This document shows positions 1-8,645 of a stretch of DNA of 64,000 nucleotides, in pieces. The DNA comes from Gemmatimonas sp. (GTDB taxonomy: Bacteria > Gemmatimonadota > Gemmatimonadetes > Longimicrobiales > Longimicrobiaceae). Each line of letters starts with the position of its first letter. The stretch's first letter is position 1. The notes beneath the pieces were generated by a model that searched no databases, was not told the DNA's origin, and saw nothing but the letters and a program-made list of their open reading frames with translations. A program made the position numbers and the translations under genes. The DNA lies in the NCBI GenBank assembly GCA_009380025.1, contig WHSP01000002.1, forward strand, positions 39,475-103,474. Direction: 5' to 3'.

Positions 1-381
1 GTCCAGCACTTCGTCCGGGCCTGGCTGCCGCGACGGCAGCTCGCCGGAAAGGCGCTCCTCCTGCCAGCGGGACCAAACGGCGAGCCGCTTGCGGGCGACG
101 TTCCGGGCGATCTGGTAGAGCCAGGGTGCGAAGGGCCGTCCGGGGTCGTAGGCCTCGATCGCGCCGAGCGCGCGGAGGAAGCTCTCCTGAGCCGCATCCT
201 CGATGTCCGCAGGTTCCAACAGATACGACGCCGCGATCGCGTGAATGGCGCGCAGGTAGCGCCGGACGAGCTGCTCCATCGCTTCCCTGTCCCCACGCTG
301 GACCCGTCGCGCCAGGGCGTCATCGGGTTCAGCTTGGAGCGGCTGCGCTGAGCCGTCTCTGGGGCTCTCTCCTGCCGCCAT
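1..381 (-). CDS. ECF-type RNA polymerase sigma factor, N-terminal part (runs off left edge)
   Basis: Translating the minus strand from the ATG at 381 gives 127 codons open to the window edge, so the gene is cut off and absent from the ORF track. The protein has a typical sigma region 2: DDALARRVQRGDREAMEQLV, then DIEDAAQESFLRALGAIEAY and PGRPFAPWLYQIARNVARKR, which are the core-binding and -10 recognition helices of ECF sigma factors. The region 4 helix-turn-helix should lie outside the window. It would direct RNA polymerase to a small regulon; its anti-sigma partner is not visible. Start chosen because it is the first Met upstream of the conserved region with a sensible N-terminal length of about 20 residues. 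Family assignment is firm; target genes unknown. Confidence 0.88.
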   Translation of the reverse strand, partial: MAAGESPRDGSAQPLQAEPDDALARRVQRGDREAMEQLVRRYLRAIHAIAASYLLEPADIEDAAQESFLRALGAIEAYDPGRPFAPWLYQIARNVARKRLAVWSRWQEERLSGELPSRQPGPDEVLD

Positions 382-434
382 CGGAGCTCGTCAGTGTGGC
401 TACGGAGTGTCACCCGGGCACGGCCCGGTACGGT

Positions 435-448
435 CGTGATCGATCACG
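435..448. promoter_or_regulatory. 14-bp perfect palindrome upstream of the sigma gene
   Basis: CGTGATCGATCACG is its own reverse complement and lies about 55 bp upstream of the sigma factor start on the minus strand. Its GTGA/TCAC half-sites resemble CRP/FNR-type operators but with a spacer shorter than usual. It may be an operator for the sigma gene; chance occurrence cannot be excluded. Confidence 0.25.
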
Positions 449-1207
449 TCATGATCCCATATCCGTACTCCGTTCCGTCAACTCATTCGTCCCTCGCCTT
501 CTTCTCTATCCCCGAAGTCCCAAAACGTTGAATCCGACCCGAGTAGAATCGAAGTGCACGGCGACGCAACCGTTCTTCCCCTAATAGTGCCCCCGTCGCC
601 TCCCCCACGCCCGCCTCCGCACCCTCCATGGTCTCCGATAGCGACGCCTTCGACGGTGACGCCCTCCGATAAGTCTCCAGGGTTCTCCAGGAGGCCGCGC
701 AGACTGCGGTCTTTCCCTTTCTTCCTCCTGCTCCTTTACGCAACCGCCTTTGGCGTTTCGTTCACCCCCTTTACGGATCAGTTCTGCGAGCGTGCCGGGC
801 ACCGCGGCTCGGCGGCGAGGACGGGTAAAGCGGGGGCGCTGGCTGCCAAGGCGGGCGCGGGGGTGGGCCGTGTTGTCGCAGGAGCAACCTCATCCCGGGA
901 CCCCGCGTACGATGCACAGCCCCGCACGCGTCCGACCTGAGTCGGCAGTGCGGCTATCGGTTGCTGGACGCGGAGCGGGACGCGGCCAGACTCGAGCCGG
1001 TGAGCTTCAACCCGCACCGGGCGGGTACATCGTGGGGACGGGCGACGCACTAACCGTTCAAGATGGCTTGGCGGCCGTCCAAGGGTTGGGCGAGGACGCC
1101 TGGAGGAGCTCGCTGCAGCGCTCTCGGACACTATCGAACTGCGAGCGGTTGGCTGCCCGCCATCCGCTCAACCCGACTGGATTTGACCCAGATCATGAAG
1201 GCTAGCG
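449..1207. other. Intergenic, no supported gene
   Basis: About 760 bp between the sigma gene upstream region and the insertion sequence. The track ORFs here (483-743, 554-940, 750-1205, 778-1131) are mutually overlapping and rich in Arg, Pro and Ala. They show no domain, signal peptide or ribosome binding site I recognise, as expected for chance ORFs in GC-rich DNA. No tRNA or repeat structure was seen. Confidence 0.5.
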
Positions 1208-1226
1208 CTGCCCATTACCCATAAGT
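1208..1226 (+). repeat. Left terminal inverted repeat of the IS
   Basis: CTGCCCATTACCCATAAGT pairs with the copy at 4101-4119. About 13 of 19 positions also match the Tn5 outside end as I recall it. The identity extends outward on both sides to a CTAGC, giving 20 of 25 matches over 1202-1226, so the exact outer boundary could be a few bases further out. Confidence 0.8.
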
Positions 1227-1266
1227 GGGGCTGGACAAACGCCGCTCGGTCCGTTATCCTTGGGGC

Positions 1267-3600
1267 ATGGCTTCCCAGCGCCGGATCCAGCGGCGGCTCG
1301 CAGAGCCCGATGCCCTCGCGCGGGTAGGTGCCCTGCTCGAGGCGGAGCCGAGCTTGCACCGCACGGCGCTGGCCGACCGCCTCTGCGCGGAGTACGAGTT
1401 CTTCGATCCCGCCGGACGCCTCCAGCGCAGCAGCTGTCTGAAGGCGCTGCGCACGCTGGCCGGGCGCGGGCATTTTGTGCTTCCGCCGCCGCGCACCTCG
1501 ACTGGCCGGCCGCACCCTCGTCGACTGGGATCTCCCGTGCCTCCGCCGCAAGGGGTGCCTGAGAGTGCCGGCGCCGTTCGGGATCTCACGCTGGTGCGCG
1601 TCGAGACCGAAGAGCAGCGGCGCATCTGGAACGAGCTCTTCCTTGGGGAACACCCCCGCGGCGCGGGTCCCCTCGTGGGGCGCCAACTGCATTACCTCGT
1701 GCACTCGGCCCACGGCTGGCTCGGCGGGCTGGCCTTTGCGGCCGCCGCGTTGCAGCTTCACGCCCGCGACCGCTGGATCGGCTGGGAGGTGGAAGACAGG
1801 AGAGCCCACCTGGACCGGGTCGTGGGGCTGAGTCGCTTCCTCATCCGTCCCATGCTGCGCTGCCAGAATCTGGCGTCGCAGGTGCTCGGCCGGGCCCTGG
1901 CACAGCTGCCGGAGGATTTCGAAACACGCTACGGGTATGCGCCCTGGCTGGTGGAGACCTTTGTCGATACCGCCCAGGTGGCGGGCACCTGCTTTCAGGC
2001 CACCAACTGGACGCGGGTGGGTACCACGCGGGGGCGCGGCCGGCAAGACCGGGACCGGGAGCAGGCGGAAAGTGTCAAAGAGATTTATGTGTACCCGTTG
2101 GTTCCTGACTTTCGAACACGGATGGGGATCCCGCTTCGGCGAGGCCAGGGTCCGCTCCCGCTGGACGCCGGCCTGGAGGGCGGCGAATGGGCAGAGCAGG
2201 AGTTCGACGGTGCGCCCTTGGGCGATGCGCGCTGGAGTCGGCGGCTGGTCGAGAGCGCCCGCGTCCAAGCTCAGAATCCGCTGGGCTCCTTCACCGGTGC
2301 GGCCCAAGGAGACCGTGCGTTGGTGAAAGGCTACTACCGCTTCATCGACCAGCCGGACGAGTCGGCGCTCACGGTCGAGAATGTCCTGTTGCCTCACCGC
2401 GAGCAGACGCTGCGCCGCATGCAAGCCGAGCCTACGGTGCTCTGCATCCAGGATGGTACGGATCTGAACTTTGACGGCCTGGCCGAGTGCGAGGGGCTGG
2501 GCGTGATCGGCACGAATCAAACGGACGCGACCACGCGCGGCTTGCACCTGCATTCGACGCTCGCGGTGAATGAGGAGGGCGTCCCGCTCGGCGTGCTGCG
2601 CCTGCAGTGCGAGGCGCCCGTGTCCCGGTCCCCCCAAGACACCCGTCCCGCGTACGAAATTCCGATCGAGGAAAAGGAGACGTATGCGTGGATCCGGGGG
2701 CTCAGGGACCTCAGAAGCGCCGCCGCGGCCATGCCCCATACCCGCCTGGTGAGCGTGATGGACCGCCACGCCGATCTCTTCGAGCTTTTCGACGAGTGGC
2801 GTCACGATCCTTCGGTCGACCTGCTGGTGCGCGCTCAGCACAACCGCGGCACCACAGCAGAGAAGAACCTCTTCGATGCGGTCCGCACCCGTGAGCCACG
2901 CCTCAAGCTCGAGCTGGTCATTGGCCGCCAGAGCGCACGTCCGAAGCGAAGCAAACAGAAGGCCCGGCCCCGACGTCCGGCCCGCACGGCCGCGGTCACC
3001 CTGCGCTATCGAAAGATCGAAGTGGCGCCGCCGTTCTACCACCATGACAAGGCCCCGGTCCCGCTCTGGATCATCCAGGTCTGTGAAGAGGACCCGCCCG
3101 CCGGCGTCCGGCCGATCGAGTGGTTCCTGCTGAGCACCCTCGAACTCGCTTCGCCTGAGCAGGCGCTGCGCTGTGTCGAGTGGTACTGCCTGCGCTGGCG
3201 CATCGAGGACTGGCACCGCGTGCTCAAGAGCGGCTGCGAGATCGAAGAGCTCGGCCACAAAAGTGCCGAGCGGCTCGGGCGCGCCGTCGCCATTCACGCC
3301 GTCATCGCCTGGCGCATCATGCTCATGACGCTCCTGGGACGCGAGGACCCCGAGCTGCCCCCCGACGTGCTCTTCTCCGACCTGGAACTCCAGGTCCTCC
3401 ATGCCTACGCCCAGAGCCGCAGGGACCTGCCCGCCCCCAACACGGTGAAGAACGCGGTCTGGATCGTCGCCTCCATGGGCGGATATCTGCGTCGCAAGAG
3501 CGACCCGCCGCCCGGTCACCAACTCCTGTGGCAGGGCTATCTGCAACTCCACTTCATGTGTATCGGCTTCTCGCTGCGCCCTACCGGTCCCGACCCCTGA
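1267..3600 (+). CDS. DUF4338 (DruA-like)-IS50-type transposase fusion
   Basis: The 777-residue protein has two parts. Residues about 105-280 match DUF4338, the domain named after DruA of the Druantia defence system (WNELFLGEHP, RDRWIGWEVEDR, RYGYAPWLVETFV, NWTRVGTTRGRGR). Residues about 305-770 are a Tn5/IS4 DDE transposase: first Asp in CIQDGTD (about 396), second in VMDRHAD (about 499), and the family signature Y-x2-R-x3-E-x6-K in YCLRWRIEDWHRVLK (Tyr 640, Arg 643, Glu 647, Lys 654). All catalytic residues are present, so it should cut and paste the element. The ATG at 1267 is preferred because the track start (GTG 1225) overlaps the terminal repeat. The role of the N-terminal domain in transposition is not known to me. 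Confidence 0.9.
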   Translation: MASQRRIQRRLAEPDALARVGALLEAEPSLHRTALADRLCAEYEFFDPAGRLQRSSCLKALRTLAGRGHFVLPPPRTSTGRPHPRRLGSPVPPPQGVPESAGAVRDLTLVRVETEEQRRIWNELFLGEHPRGAGPLVGRQLHYLVHSAHGWLGGLAFAAAALQLHARDRWIGWEVEDRRAHLDRVVGLSRFLIRPMLRCQNLASQVLGRALAQLPEDFETRYGYAPWLVETFVDTAQVAGTCFQATNWTRVGTTRGRGRQDRDREQAESVKEIYVYPLVPDFRTRMGIPLRRGQGPLPLDAGLEGGEWAEQEFDGAPLGDARWSRRLVESARVQAQNPLGSFTGAAQGDRALVKGYYRFIDQPDESALTVENVLLPHREQTLRRMQAEPTVLCIQDGTDLNFDGLAECEGLGVIGTNQTDATTRGLHLHSTLAVNEEGVPLGVLRLQCEAPVSRSPQDTRPAYEIPIEEKETYAWIRGLRDLRSAAAAMPHTRLVSVMDRHADLFELFDEWRHDPSVDLLVRAQHNRGTTAEKNLFDAVRTREPRLKLELVIGRQSARPKRSKQKARPRRPARTAAVTLRYRKIEVAPPFYHHDKAPVPLWIIQVCEEDPPAGVRPIEWFLLSTLELASPEQALRCVEWYCLRWRIEDWHRVLKSGCEIEELGHKSAERLGRAVAIHAVIAWRIMLMTLLGREDPELPPDVLFSDLELQVLHAYAQSRRDLPAPNTVKNAVWIVASMGGYLRRKSDPPPGHQLLWQGYLQLHFMCIGFSLRPTGPDP

Positions 3601-3660
3601 ACGGCGATCGCCCCCCGCCGGCCCCCACGCCCGCGTCCGCCAGCCACCCCCCGAGGACGG

Positions 3661-3695
3661 GGCGGATCAGGCGAGCTCCATCCCTGGGATCCGCC
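3661..3695. terminator. Hairpin between convergent IS genes
   Basis: GGCGGATC at 3661 and GATCCGCC at 3688 form a perfect 8-bp stem with a 19-nt loop, exactly between the transposase stop and the stop of the convergent KTSC-like gene. No T-run follows, so factor-independent termination is uncertain. Confidence 0.4.
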
Positions 3696-3697
3696 GC

Positions 3698-3925
3698 TTA
3701 CGTCTCGCGCCGGGCGTAGCTCTGCTTTACGAACTTGCTGATGAACGTCGCCAGGCCCTCCCCGGAAGCGGCCAGCACCTTCATCCGCTCCACCTGGAAC
3801 TCCCCCGTCGACGCGTAATCGTACGCGTAGGTGCCGCCGTGCTTGAACTTCACGCGGATAGAGTCGGCTCCCGTGTCGTAGGCGACCACTCCCGAGTCGC
3901 CTCGCAGGTCTCGGTAGCGTTGCAC
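3698..3925 (-). CDS. Small KTSC-like protein inside the IS
   Basis: This 75-residue protein contains YRDLRGDSGVVAYDTG, then SIRVKFKHGGTYAYDY and EGLATFISKFVKQSYARR. The order (short strand, charged strand, GG-x-Y-x-Y, C-terminal helix) resembles KTSC-type small domains, whose function is poorly defined. The GTG at 3925 is preferred because GAGGGGG lies 7 bases upstream and the predicted domain starts right there. The track start at 4009 adds 28 residues with no domain character. The gene lies between the transposase and the right terminal repeat, so it travels with the element as a passenger or helper. Whether it affects transposition or is an unrelated cargo gene cannot be told. Confidence 0.6.
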   Translation of the reverse strand: MQRYRDLRGDSGVVAYDTGADSIRVKFKHGGTYAYDYASTGEFQVERMKVLAASGEGLATFISKFVKQSYARRET

Positions 3926-4100
3926 TGAATCCCCCTCGGGCCTTGCTCTGCCGCCGCAAAACACCTCGAATTTGTCGTTCGTACTCACCCTTCGTCTACC
4001 CTTGCCCAATCCCTATCCTTTTACATCCCCATCCCCAATCTCGCCATGACCAGGGAGCAACTCCGCGAGTCCCCCCACCGCGCCCTGCTGGCTACAAGCG

Positions 4101-4119
4101 ACTTATGGGCGCAGGGCAG
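4101..4119 (-). repeat. Right terminal inverted repeat of the IS
   Basis: ACTTATGGGCGCAGGGCAG is the inverse partner of the repeat at 1208-1226 (15 of 19 identical, mismatches clustered in the middle four positions). It marks the right end of the element. Confidence 0.8.
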
Positions 4120-4165
4120 AGCTAGGCCGCTAGAGGCGGCCACATCGTGAAAAGATTGACGATGT

Positions 4166-4790
4166 TCAGGCTGCGATTCCCAGGGTCTGGTTCAAGGCTC
4201 TCATTTCGTTGTGCACGGCGTGGTAGCGGGCATCGAGCAAGCTGGTGACGCGAGGTTCACGTTTGGCCGTGCGGCTGGAGGCGGCGGCCAGGAGTGGACG
4301 AATGACCTTCTCGCGGATCAGGAGGAGCGCCGCGACGGAGCGCAGGGCCACAGGGTCCAGCTGCGTCGGGAATGGGGCACTTTGGCGACCAACTGCTTGG
4401 CGCGCAGCTTTCGCAGATCGTACGCTGCTCGGCTCGCTGAGTACTGCTCGTCCCCCAGGAAGGTGCGTACCTTGCCGGCCAGGTCCGACGTGGTGAAGCC
4501 CCGCGGTGAGAGAGCGAAAGTGCCAGCACGGCTTGCATGACCGCTCGGACGCGAGGGCGATTCATGTCGATGCCCCCGACGCGAACGGCGCCCAATTGGC
4601 CCGGTTGGCAGAGGTCATCGAGCAGGCCGGCATCGACGAAGGTGGTATCGAGGCAGTCCAGGACCTGGGCAAAGCGCTCCACCATCTTCCGGAGGGCTGC
4701 GACGGCCTCCGGAAAGTAGTCTGCACGGACCCGGCAGCGCAGGTCGCGGGCATTGTGGGCGATGGCCTCATGCGGACCGATGATGAACAG
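4166..4790 (-). pseudogene. Decayed C-terminal part of an uncharacterised conserved protein
   Basis: Three consecutive minus-strand segments in different frames make one protein tail: EAIAHNARDLRCR, FPEAVAALRKMVERF and VGGIDMNRPRVRAVMQAVLA; then GFTTSDLAGKVRTFLGDEQY and SASRAAYDLRKLRAKQLVAK; then LRSVAALLLIREKVIRPLLA ending at 4166. I recognise the pattern from a roughly 400-residue hypothetical family with a winged-helix-like C-terminus. At least two frameshifts and a small deletion separate the pieces, and the N-terminal half is missing where plus-strand DUF3237 sequence begins. It is therefore non-functional. The track ORFs 4257-5141 (minus) and 4506-5006 (plus) are composites across these fragments. 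Confidence 0.65.
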
Positions 4791-5006
4791 CTGATCTATG
4801 CCACGTATCGGGGCATGATCGACGGAGACCCCGTTGAAGTCCCGACGGCCACCGGAGCGTCCGCAGTCGAGGGCAGCTACTGGCGGATCGTCCCGATCTT
4901 TGAGACCGGATCGGAGCGCTACGCTTGGCTGAACCGGATCGTTTGCGTCGGCGTTGGATCCGCCGCCGAAGGTGGGGTCGACTACGCGGTCTACGCCCTG
5001 CGCTGA
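4763..5006 (+). pseudogene. C-terminal fragment of a DUF3237 protein
   Basis: The last about 80 codons of the track ORF 4506-5006 read DDEQLIYATYRGMIDG, then SYWRIVPIFETGSERYAWLN and RIVCVGVGSAAEGGVDYAVY. These are the closing strands of the DUF3237 fold (a small beta-barrel family of unknown function, normally about 150 residues). The first half of the domain is absent; upstream DNA belongs to the opposite-strand relic just described. The gene was probably broken by an insertion or deletion at about 4760-4790. An automated pipeline may still call the whole 4506-5006 ORF. Confidence 0.6.
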
Positions 5007-5200
5007 TGGCCGAAACCCAAGTACGCTTGCCATGAAGGCAACTATTCGATAACCGGGATCCTGCAGGGAGCACGCGCTCAGGAGCGGGCCCCTGTCGAGG
5101 ATCAGTAGGTCCAGATTGCTGCGATCGATTTCATTCTGCATAACACCATATAGTCGTTTTCTTTACTATCGGTAGAACCGAGCCTCGAACGGACGCAACC

Positions 5201-8200
5201 GTGCAGTCTATCCCATACAAAACGCTTGCGCGGCCGAAACTTTTCCGCATCATTGGTCCACGTTGGGTGGGCCCGATGATCCGGCCTGACCCCTCCCGAG
5301 CAATCCCCGAAGCGCACTGCTCCTCCTCCGATCGTGCCGGTCGGGAGTGCGCCATTTTCGTCCTCCTCCTCGGAGGTGCCGTATGCCGCCAACGGTGTCG
5401 GCCCCAATGCCAACCTATTTGGCTCGTCGTCGTCGCAGCACTCATCCCCGCCGTCGCCGGCGCCCAGGAAACGGGCACGGTCATCGGGCGAGTAACAGAC
5501 GCCCAAACGCTCCAACCCCTCGCATCCGCGCAGGTATCCATCGGCGAGTTGGGGATCGGCGCCCTCACGCAGCAGGACGGGAGGTTCGTCCTCATCAACG
5601 TGCCCGCGGGCTCACACAGCGTTGCCATCCAACGGATCGGGTACCGGCCCGCAACACAGGCGGTGACCGTCGCTGCCGGCCAGTCGAGCACCGTCGATTT
5701 CGCGATCACGGAGGAGGCATTGGCGCTCGATGAGATCATCGTAACGGGTACGCCGGGCGGTACTCAGAGGCGGGCCATCGGGAACACGGTGACACGCGTT
5801 CCGGCGGCCGAGATCACCGAGCAGGTCGCGATTTCGTCGATGCAGGATCTTCTGACCGCGCGAACCCCTGGGCTCGGCTTCGCTCGAGTTAGCGGAAGCG
5901 TCGGAACGGGGTCGGGACTTCAGATACGGGGAACGGGCAGCTTCAGTCTCGGCTCGCAGCCGCTCATCTATGTCGACGGCGTGCGGATCGACAACAGCAA
6001 CCGGGCCGGTCCCGCCACCAACTCCCCGTTCCAGATGAACGACACCGAGAACCGTGGTGGCGAAGCCAGCATCCTGGACGACTTCAACCCCGAGGACATC
6101 GAGAGCATCGAGGTCATCAAGGGCCCGGCTGCTGCGACCCTGTACGGCACGGAAGCGTCAGCCGGTGTGATCCAGATCATCACGAAAAGGGGTGAGGAAG
6201 GCGCCCCCCAGTTCAACCTATCGGTTCAGCAAGGAGCCAACTTCATTCGCGATCCTGCCGGGAGGCTTGGAGACCAGTTCGCGTGTCGGACCCGCACTTC
6301 GCCTCCCTGCGAGGAGTCCGAGGTCTTCCGCTACAACATGTACGAGGAGGCCAACAAGTACATCAGCGGCGAGACCCCGGGGCCAGACGGCGGCGTCTAT
6401 TTTCCCTGGCCCACGGACCGCCTGTTTCAGTACGGCCATGCGCAGCGGTACAACCTGGATGTCCGTGGCGGGAGCTCCGCCGTGCGGTATTTCCTCTCCG
6501 CCGGCATCCAGGACGACGAGGGCGCAGTCTGGTACAACTGGGACAAGACGAACCGCTTCCGCGCCAACGTGAGCGCGGTCCTCAACGACGATCTCTCCGT
6601 CGATGTCTCGACCGGGTACATCCAGGGCGAGGCCAGGCTGGCGGACCCGAGCTACCGCGAGGGAGGCCACTGGCAGGACATGCTGTGGAACAACGGCTAC
6701 TACCTGCTGAGCAACAACCCGACCGCGGACCAGCGGCGGGGTGGGTTCCAGGAACGGCTTCCATCGGATGTTGCCAATATCGAAGCCCTGCGCGACTACA
6801 GCCGGTTCACGGGCAGCGCGACGATCAACCACAACCTCGGTGAGTGGTTCACGCAGCGCGCGGTGGTCGGAATCGACAAGGGGTGGGAGATCAACAACGT
6901 GATCTACCCGATCGATACGACCGGTCAACCCGTCTATCCGCAGACCGCCGCCGGCGAGCACGACTATGGAAAGCCGGTTACGTCCAACACCAGCTTCGAC
7001 TATGCCGCGAGTGTCCGCTACTCTTTCCGACCCGGGCTGCAAACCACGACCTCCGTGGGCGCGCAGTACTACGTGGAGAGCTTCGAGGAAGTGGACATGC
7101 AGGGCTTCGGATATGCCTCCGCCCTGTCGCGGTCGATCGACCAAACGGTGATCGAGCGGCTCTCGCTGAGCCACGAGTACATCGAGAACAAGTCGCTCGG
7201 CGTCTACTTCCAGGAGGAGGTGTCGTTCGGTGATCGTCTCTTCCTGACCGGGGCCGTCCGCTTCGATGATAACTCGGCGTTCGGTACGGACTTCGACGCT
7301 CTCATCTACCCGAAGGTTTCGGCAGCCTGGGTGATCTCCGAAGAGGGGTTCTGGCGGAACAATCTGGTCAACCAGTTGCGGCTCCGGGCCGCTCTCGGGC
7401 AAGCCGGTCGTCAGCCTGACATCTTCGCCGGCGCATATGTCTACAGCGTATTGCCTGGACCTGGGGGGACGACGGCTCTATGGCCCGACAGCCCGGGCAA
7501 CACGGAGGTGGGTCCGGAGACGAGCACCGAGCTGGAAGCCGGCTTCGATTACGCCCTCTTCAATGATCGAGTGTCGGGTGAGTTCACTTACTTCTATCAG
7601 AAGAACGAGGATGCGCTGCTCGGACTCGAGATCGCGCCGAGCGTTGGGTTTCCCGGTTCGGTCGAGCAGAACGTCGGCCGCATCGATAACTGGGGGTGGG
7701 AGGCTACGCTCAGCTCGACTGTCGTGAACCGGCCGAACTTCGGTCTCGATCTGCAGCTGTCGGGCGACCACACGATGAACGAAATCAAGGAGCTCGGTGC
7801 CTACCCGGGTTCGTCTTCGCTGCGGATCGGCTACCCGTATCCCGCCCAGATCCTCGGGACCTATATCGTCGACGCGGATTGGGATCCGGACGGCGTGATT
7901 CGAACGGCGTATGGACAGGGTGTCAGTGGTCTGTGCGACCCCGGGGTGCCTCTCGGCCCGACGGAGCAGCACGGAGTCGTTCCTGGCGGAGAGCCCGTCG
8001 ATTGCCTGGAAGCGCAGGGTTCGAACCTGCTGCTCGGCCCGAATTTCTTCACTTATACGTGGAGTGTCGCACCCACCGTGCGACTCTTCGGCAACAGCCT
8101 ACAACTCTTCGCACTCGCCGAAGGAAAGTATGGGCGAGAGGCCTACGCCGGGGTTGAGCAATGGGGCCACGAATACAATACGACCCGGGCGTCGATTCTG

Positions 8201-8518
8201 GAGGACGATCCGTTCTGGGTGCTTGGCGATCGCCTCAGCGACATGCGCTCCAAAGCGGTCTACGATGCCGACTTCTGGAAGCTGCGGGAGATCGGGGGAC
8301 GCTTCAACCTGCCTCAGTCGATCGTGAATCGAATGGGAGCAGACCGGGCTTCGCTCGCCGTCTCCGCCCGCAACCTTCAGATGCTGTGGCGCGCTCAGTC
8401 TGAGGTCTTCGGGCGCCAGATCGCCGATCCCGAGTTCGAAGGTCCGACCGGATTCGGCAACTACTACCAGCAGCCGCCGCTCTCGAGCTTTACGGCTACG
8501 CTGCGGGTCACCTTCTAG
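5201..8518 (+). CDS. SusC/RagA-family TonB-dependent outer membrane receptor
   Basis: Reads as a TonB-linked receptor of about 1020 mature residues. After a hydrophobic export segment (WLVVVAALIPAVAGAQ) comes a carboxypeptidase-like regulatory domain (GTVIGRVTDAQTLQPLASAQ ... VPAGSHSVAIQRIGYRP). It is followed by the TonB-box/plug start (ALDEIIVTGTPGG), the plug (LIYVDGVRIDNS, IESIEVIKGPAAATLYGTEA, typical SusC wording) and a long barrel ending in TLRVTF, with the usual terminal aromatic. It should import a bulky ligand through the outer membrane together with the SusD-like lipoprotein downstream. The start is unclear: the ORF begins about 75 residues before the hydrophobic segment, and the only good ribosome site (GGAGGT, 5372) precedes an ATG at 5383 in another frame. 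A one-base indel near 5385-5425 is possible. Confidence 0.9.
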   Translation: MQSIPYKTLARPKLFRIIGPRWVGPMIRPDPSRAIPEAHCSSSDRAGRECAIFVLLLGGAVCRQRCRPQCQPIWLVVVAALIPAVAGAQETGTVIGRVTDAQTLQPLASAQVSIGELGIGALTQQDGRFVLINVPAGSHSVAIQRIGYRPATQAVTVAAGQSSTVDFAITEEALALDEIIVTGTPGGTQRRAIGNTVTRVPAAEITEQVAISSMQDLLTARTPGLGFARVSGSVGTGSGLQIRGTGSFSLGSQPLIYVDGVRIDNSNRAGPATNSPFQMNDTENRGGEASILDDFNPEDIESIEVIKGPAAATLYGTEASAGVIQIITKRGEEGAPQFNLSVQQGANFIRDPAGRLGDQFACRTRTSPPCEESEVFRYNMYEEANKYISGETPGPDGGVYFPWPTDRLFQYGHAQRYNLDVRGGSSAVRYFLSAGIQDDEGAVWYNWDKTNRFRANVSAVLNDDLSVDVSTGYIQGEARLADPSYREGGHWQDMLWNNGYYLLSNNPTADQRRGGFQERLPSDVANIEALRDYSRFTGSATINHNLGEWFTQRAVVGIDKGWEINNVIYPIDTTGQPVYPQTAAGEHDYGKPVTSNTSFDYAASVRYSFRPGLQTTTSVGAQYYVESFEEVDMQGFGYASALSRSIDQTVIERLSLSHEYIENKSLGVYFQEEVSFGDRLFLTGAVRFDDNSAFGTDFDALIYPKVSAAWVISEEGFWRNNLVNQLRLRAALGQAGRQPDIFAGAYVYSVLPGPGGTTALWPDSPGNTEVGPETSTELEAGFDYALFNDRVSGEFTYFYQKNEDALLGLEIAPSVGFPGSVEQNVGRIDNWGWEATLSSTVVNRPNFGLDLQLSGDHTMNEIKELGAYPGSSSLRIGYPYPAQILGTYIVDADWDPDGVIRTAYGQGVSGLCDPGVPLGPTEQHGVVPGGEPVDCLEAQGSNLLLGPNFFTYTWSVAPTVRLFGNSLQLFALAEGKYGREAYAGVEQWGHEYNTTRASILEDDPFWVLGDRLSDMRSKAVYDADFWKLREIGGRFNLPQSIVNRMGADRASLAVSARNLQMLWRAQSEVFGRQIADPEFEGPTGFGNYYQQPPLSSFTATLRVTF

Positions 8519-8645
8519 AGGCCATTGAGCCTCCTGGCTCCGAGCTGCCGCTGCATGTGGATTGCACCGCGACGGGGGCTTCCTTGCGGTGCGCCCTGGC
8601 GGCTCGCTCGCCGAACCAATGGACTTACGAACCCGTCCTACTGCA

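Larger units (their letters stand above)
1208..4119. mobile_element. IS4-superfamily (IS50/Tn5-like) insertion sequence with passenger gene
   Basis: The element is bounded by 19-bp terminal inverted repeats, CTGCCCATTACCCATAAGT on the left and the reverse complement of CTGCCCTGCGCCCATAAGT on the right (15 of 19 identical). They share the length and the CTG...AAGT layout of Tn5 outer ends. Inside are the transposase (plus strand) and a small KTSC-like gene (minus strand), converging on a hairpin. Both ends and an uninterrupted transposase suggest the copy is structurally complete. A clear 9-bp target duplication is not seen; GCTAG occurs just outside each end, but at different distances from the repeats. 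The right end lies 46 bp from the stop of a decayed gene. Confidence 0.85.

Noticed and set aside
554-940. 128-residue plus ORF with a hydrophobic stretch
   Set aside because: Pro-rich start, overlaps opposite ORFs, no ribosome site or recognisable family.
1168-3552. 794-residue minus-strand ORF opposite the transposase
   Set aside because: Antisense shadow of the clear DDE transposase; Arg/His-rich, no domain or signal.
4257-5141. 294-residue minus ORF
   Set aside because: Composite: its middle part matches a relic but both ends run through unrelated DNA and shifted frames; treated as a pseudogene fragment.
6218-7402. 394-residue minus-strand ORF within the SusC gene
   Set aside because: Antisense shadow in GC-rich DNA; the plus-strand frame has all SusC motifs.
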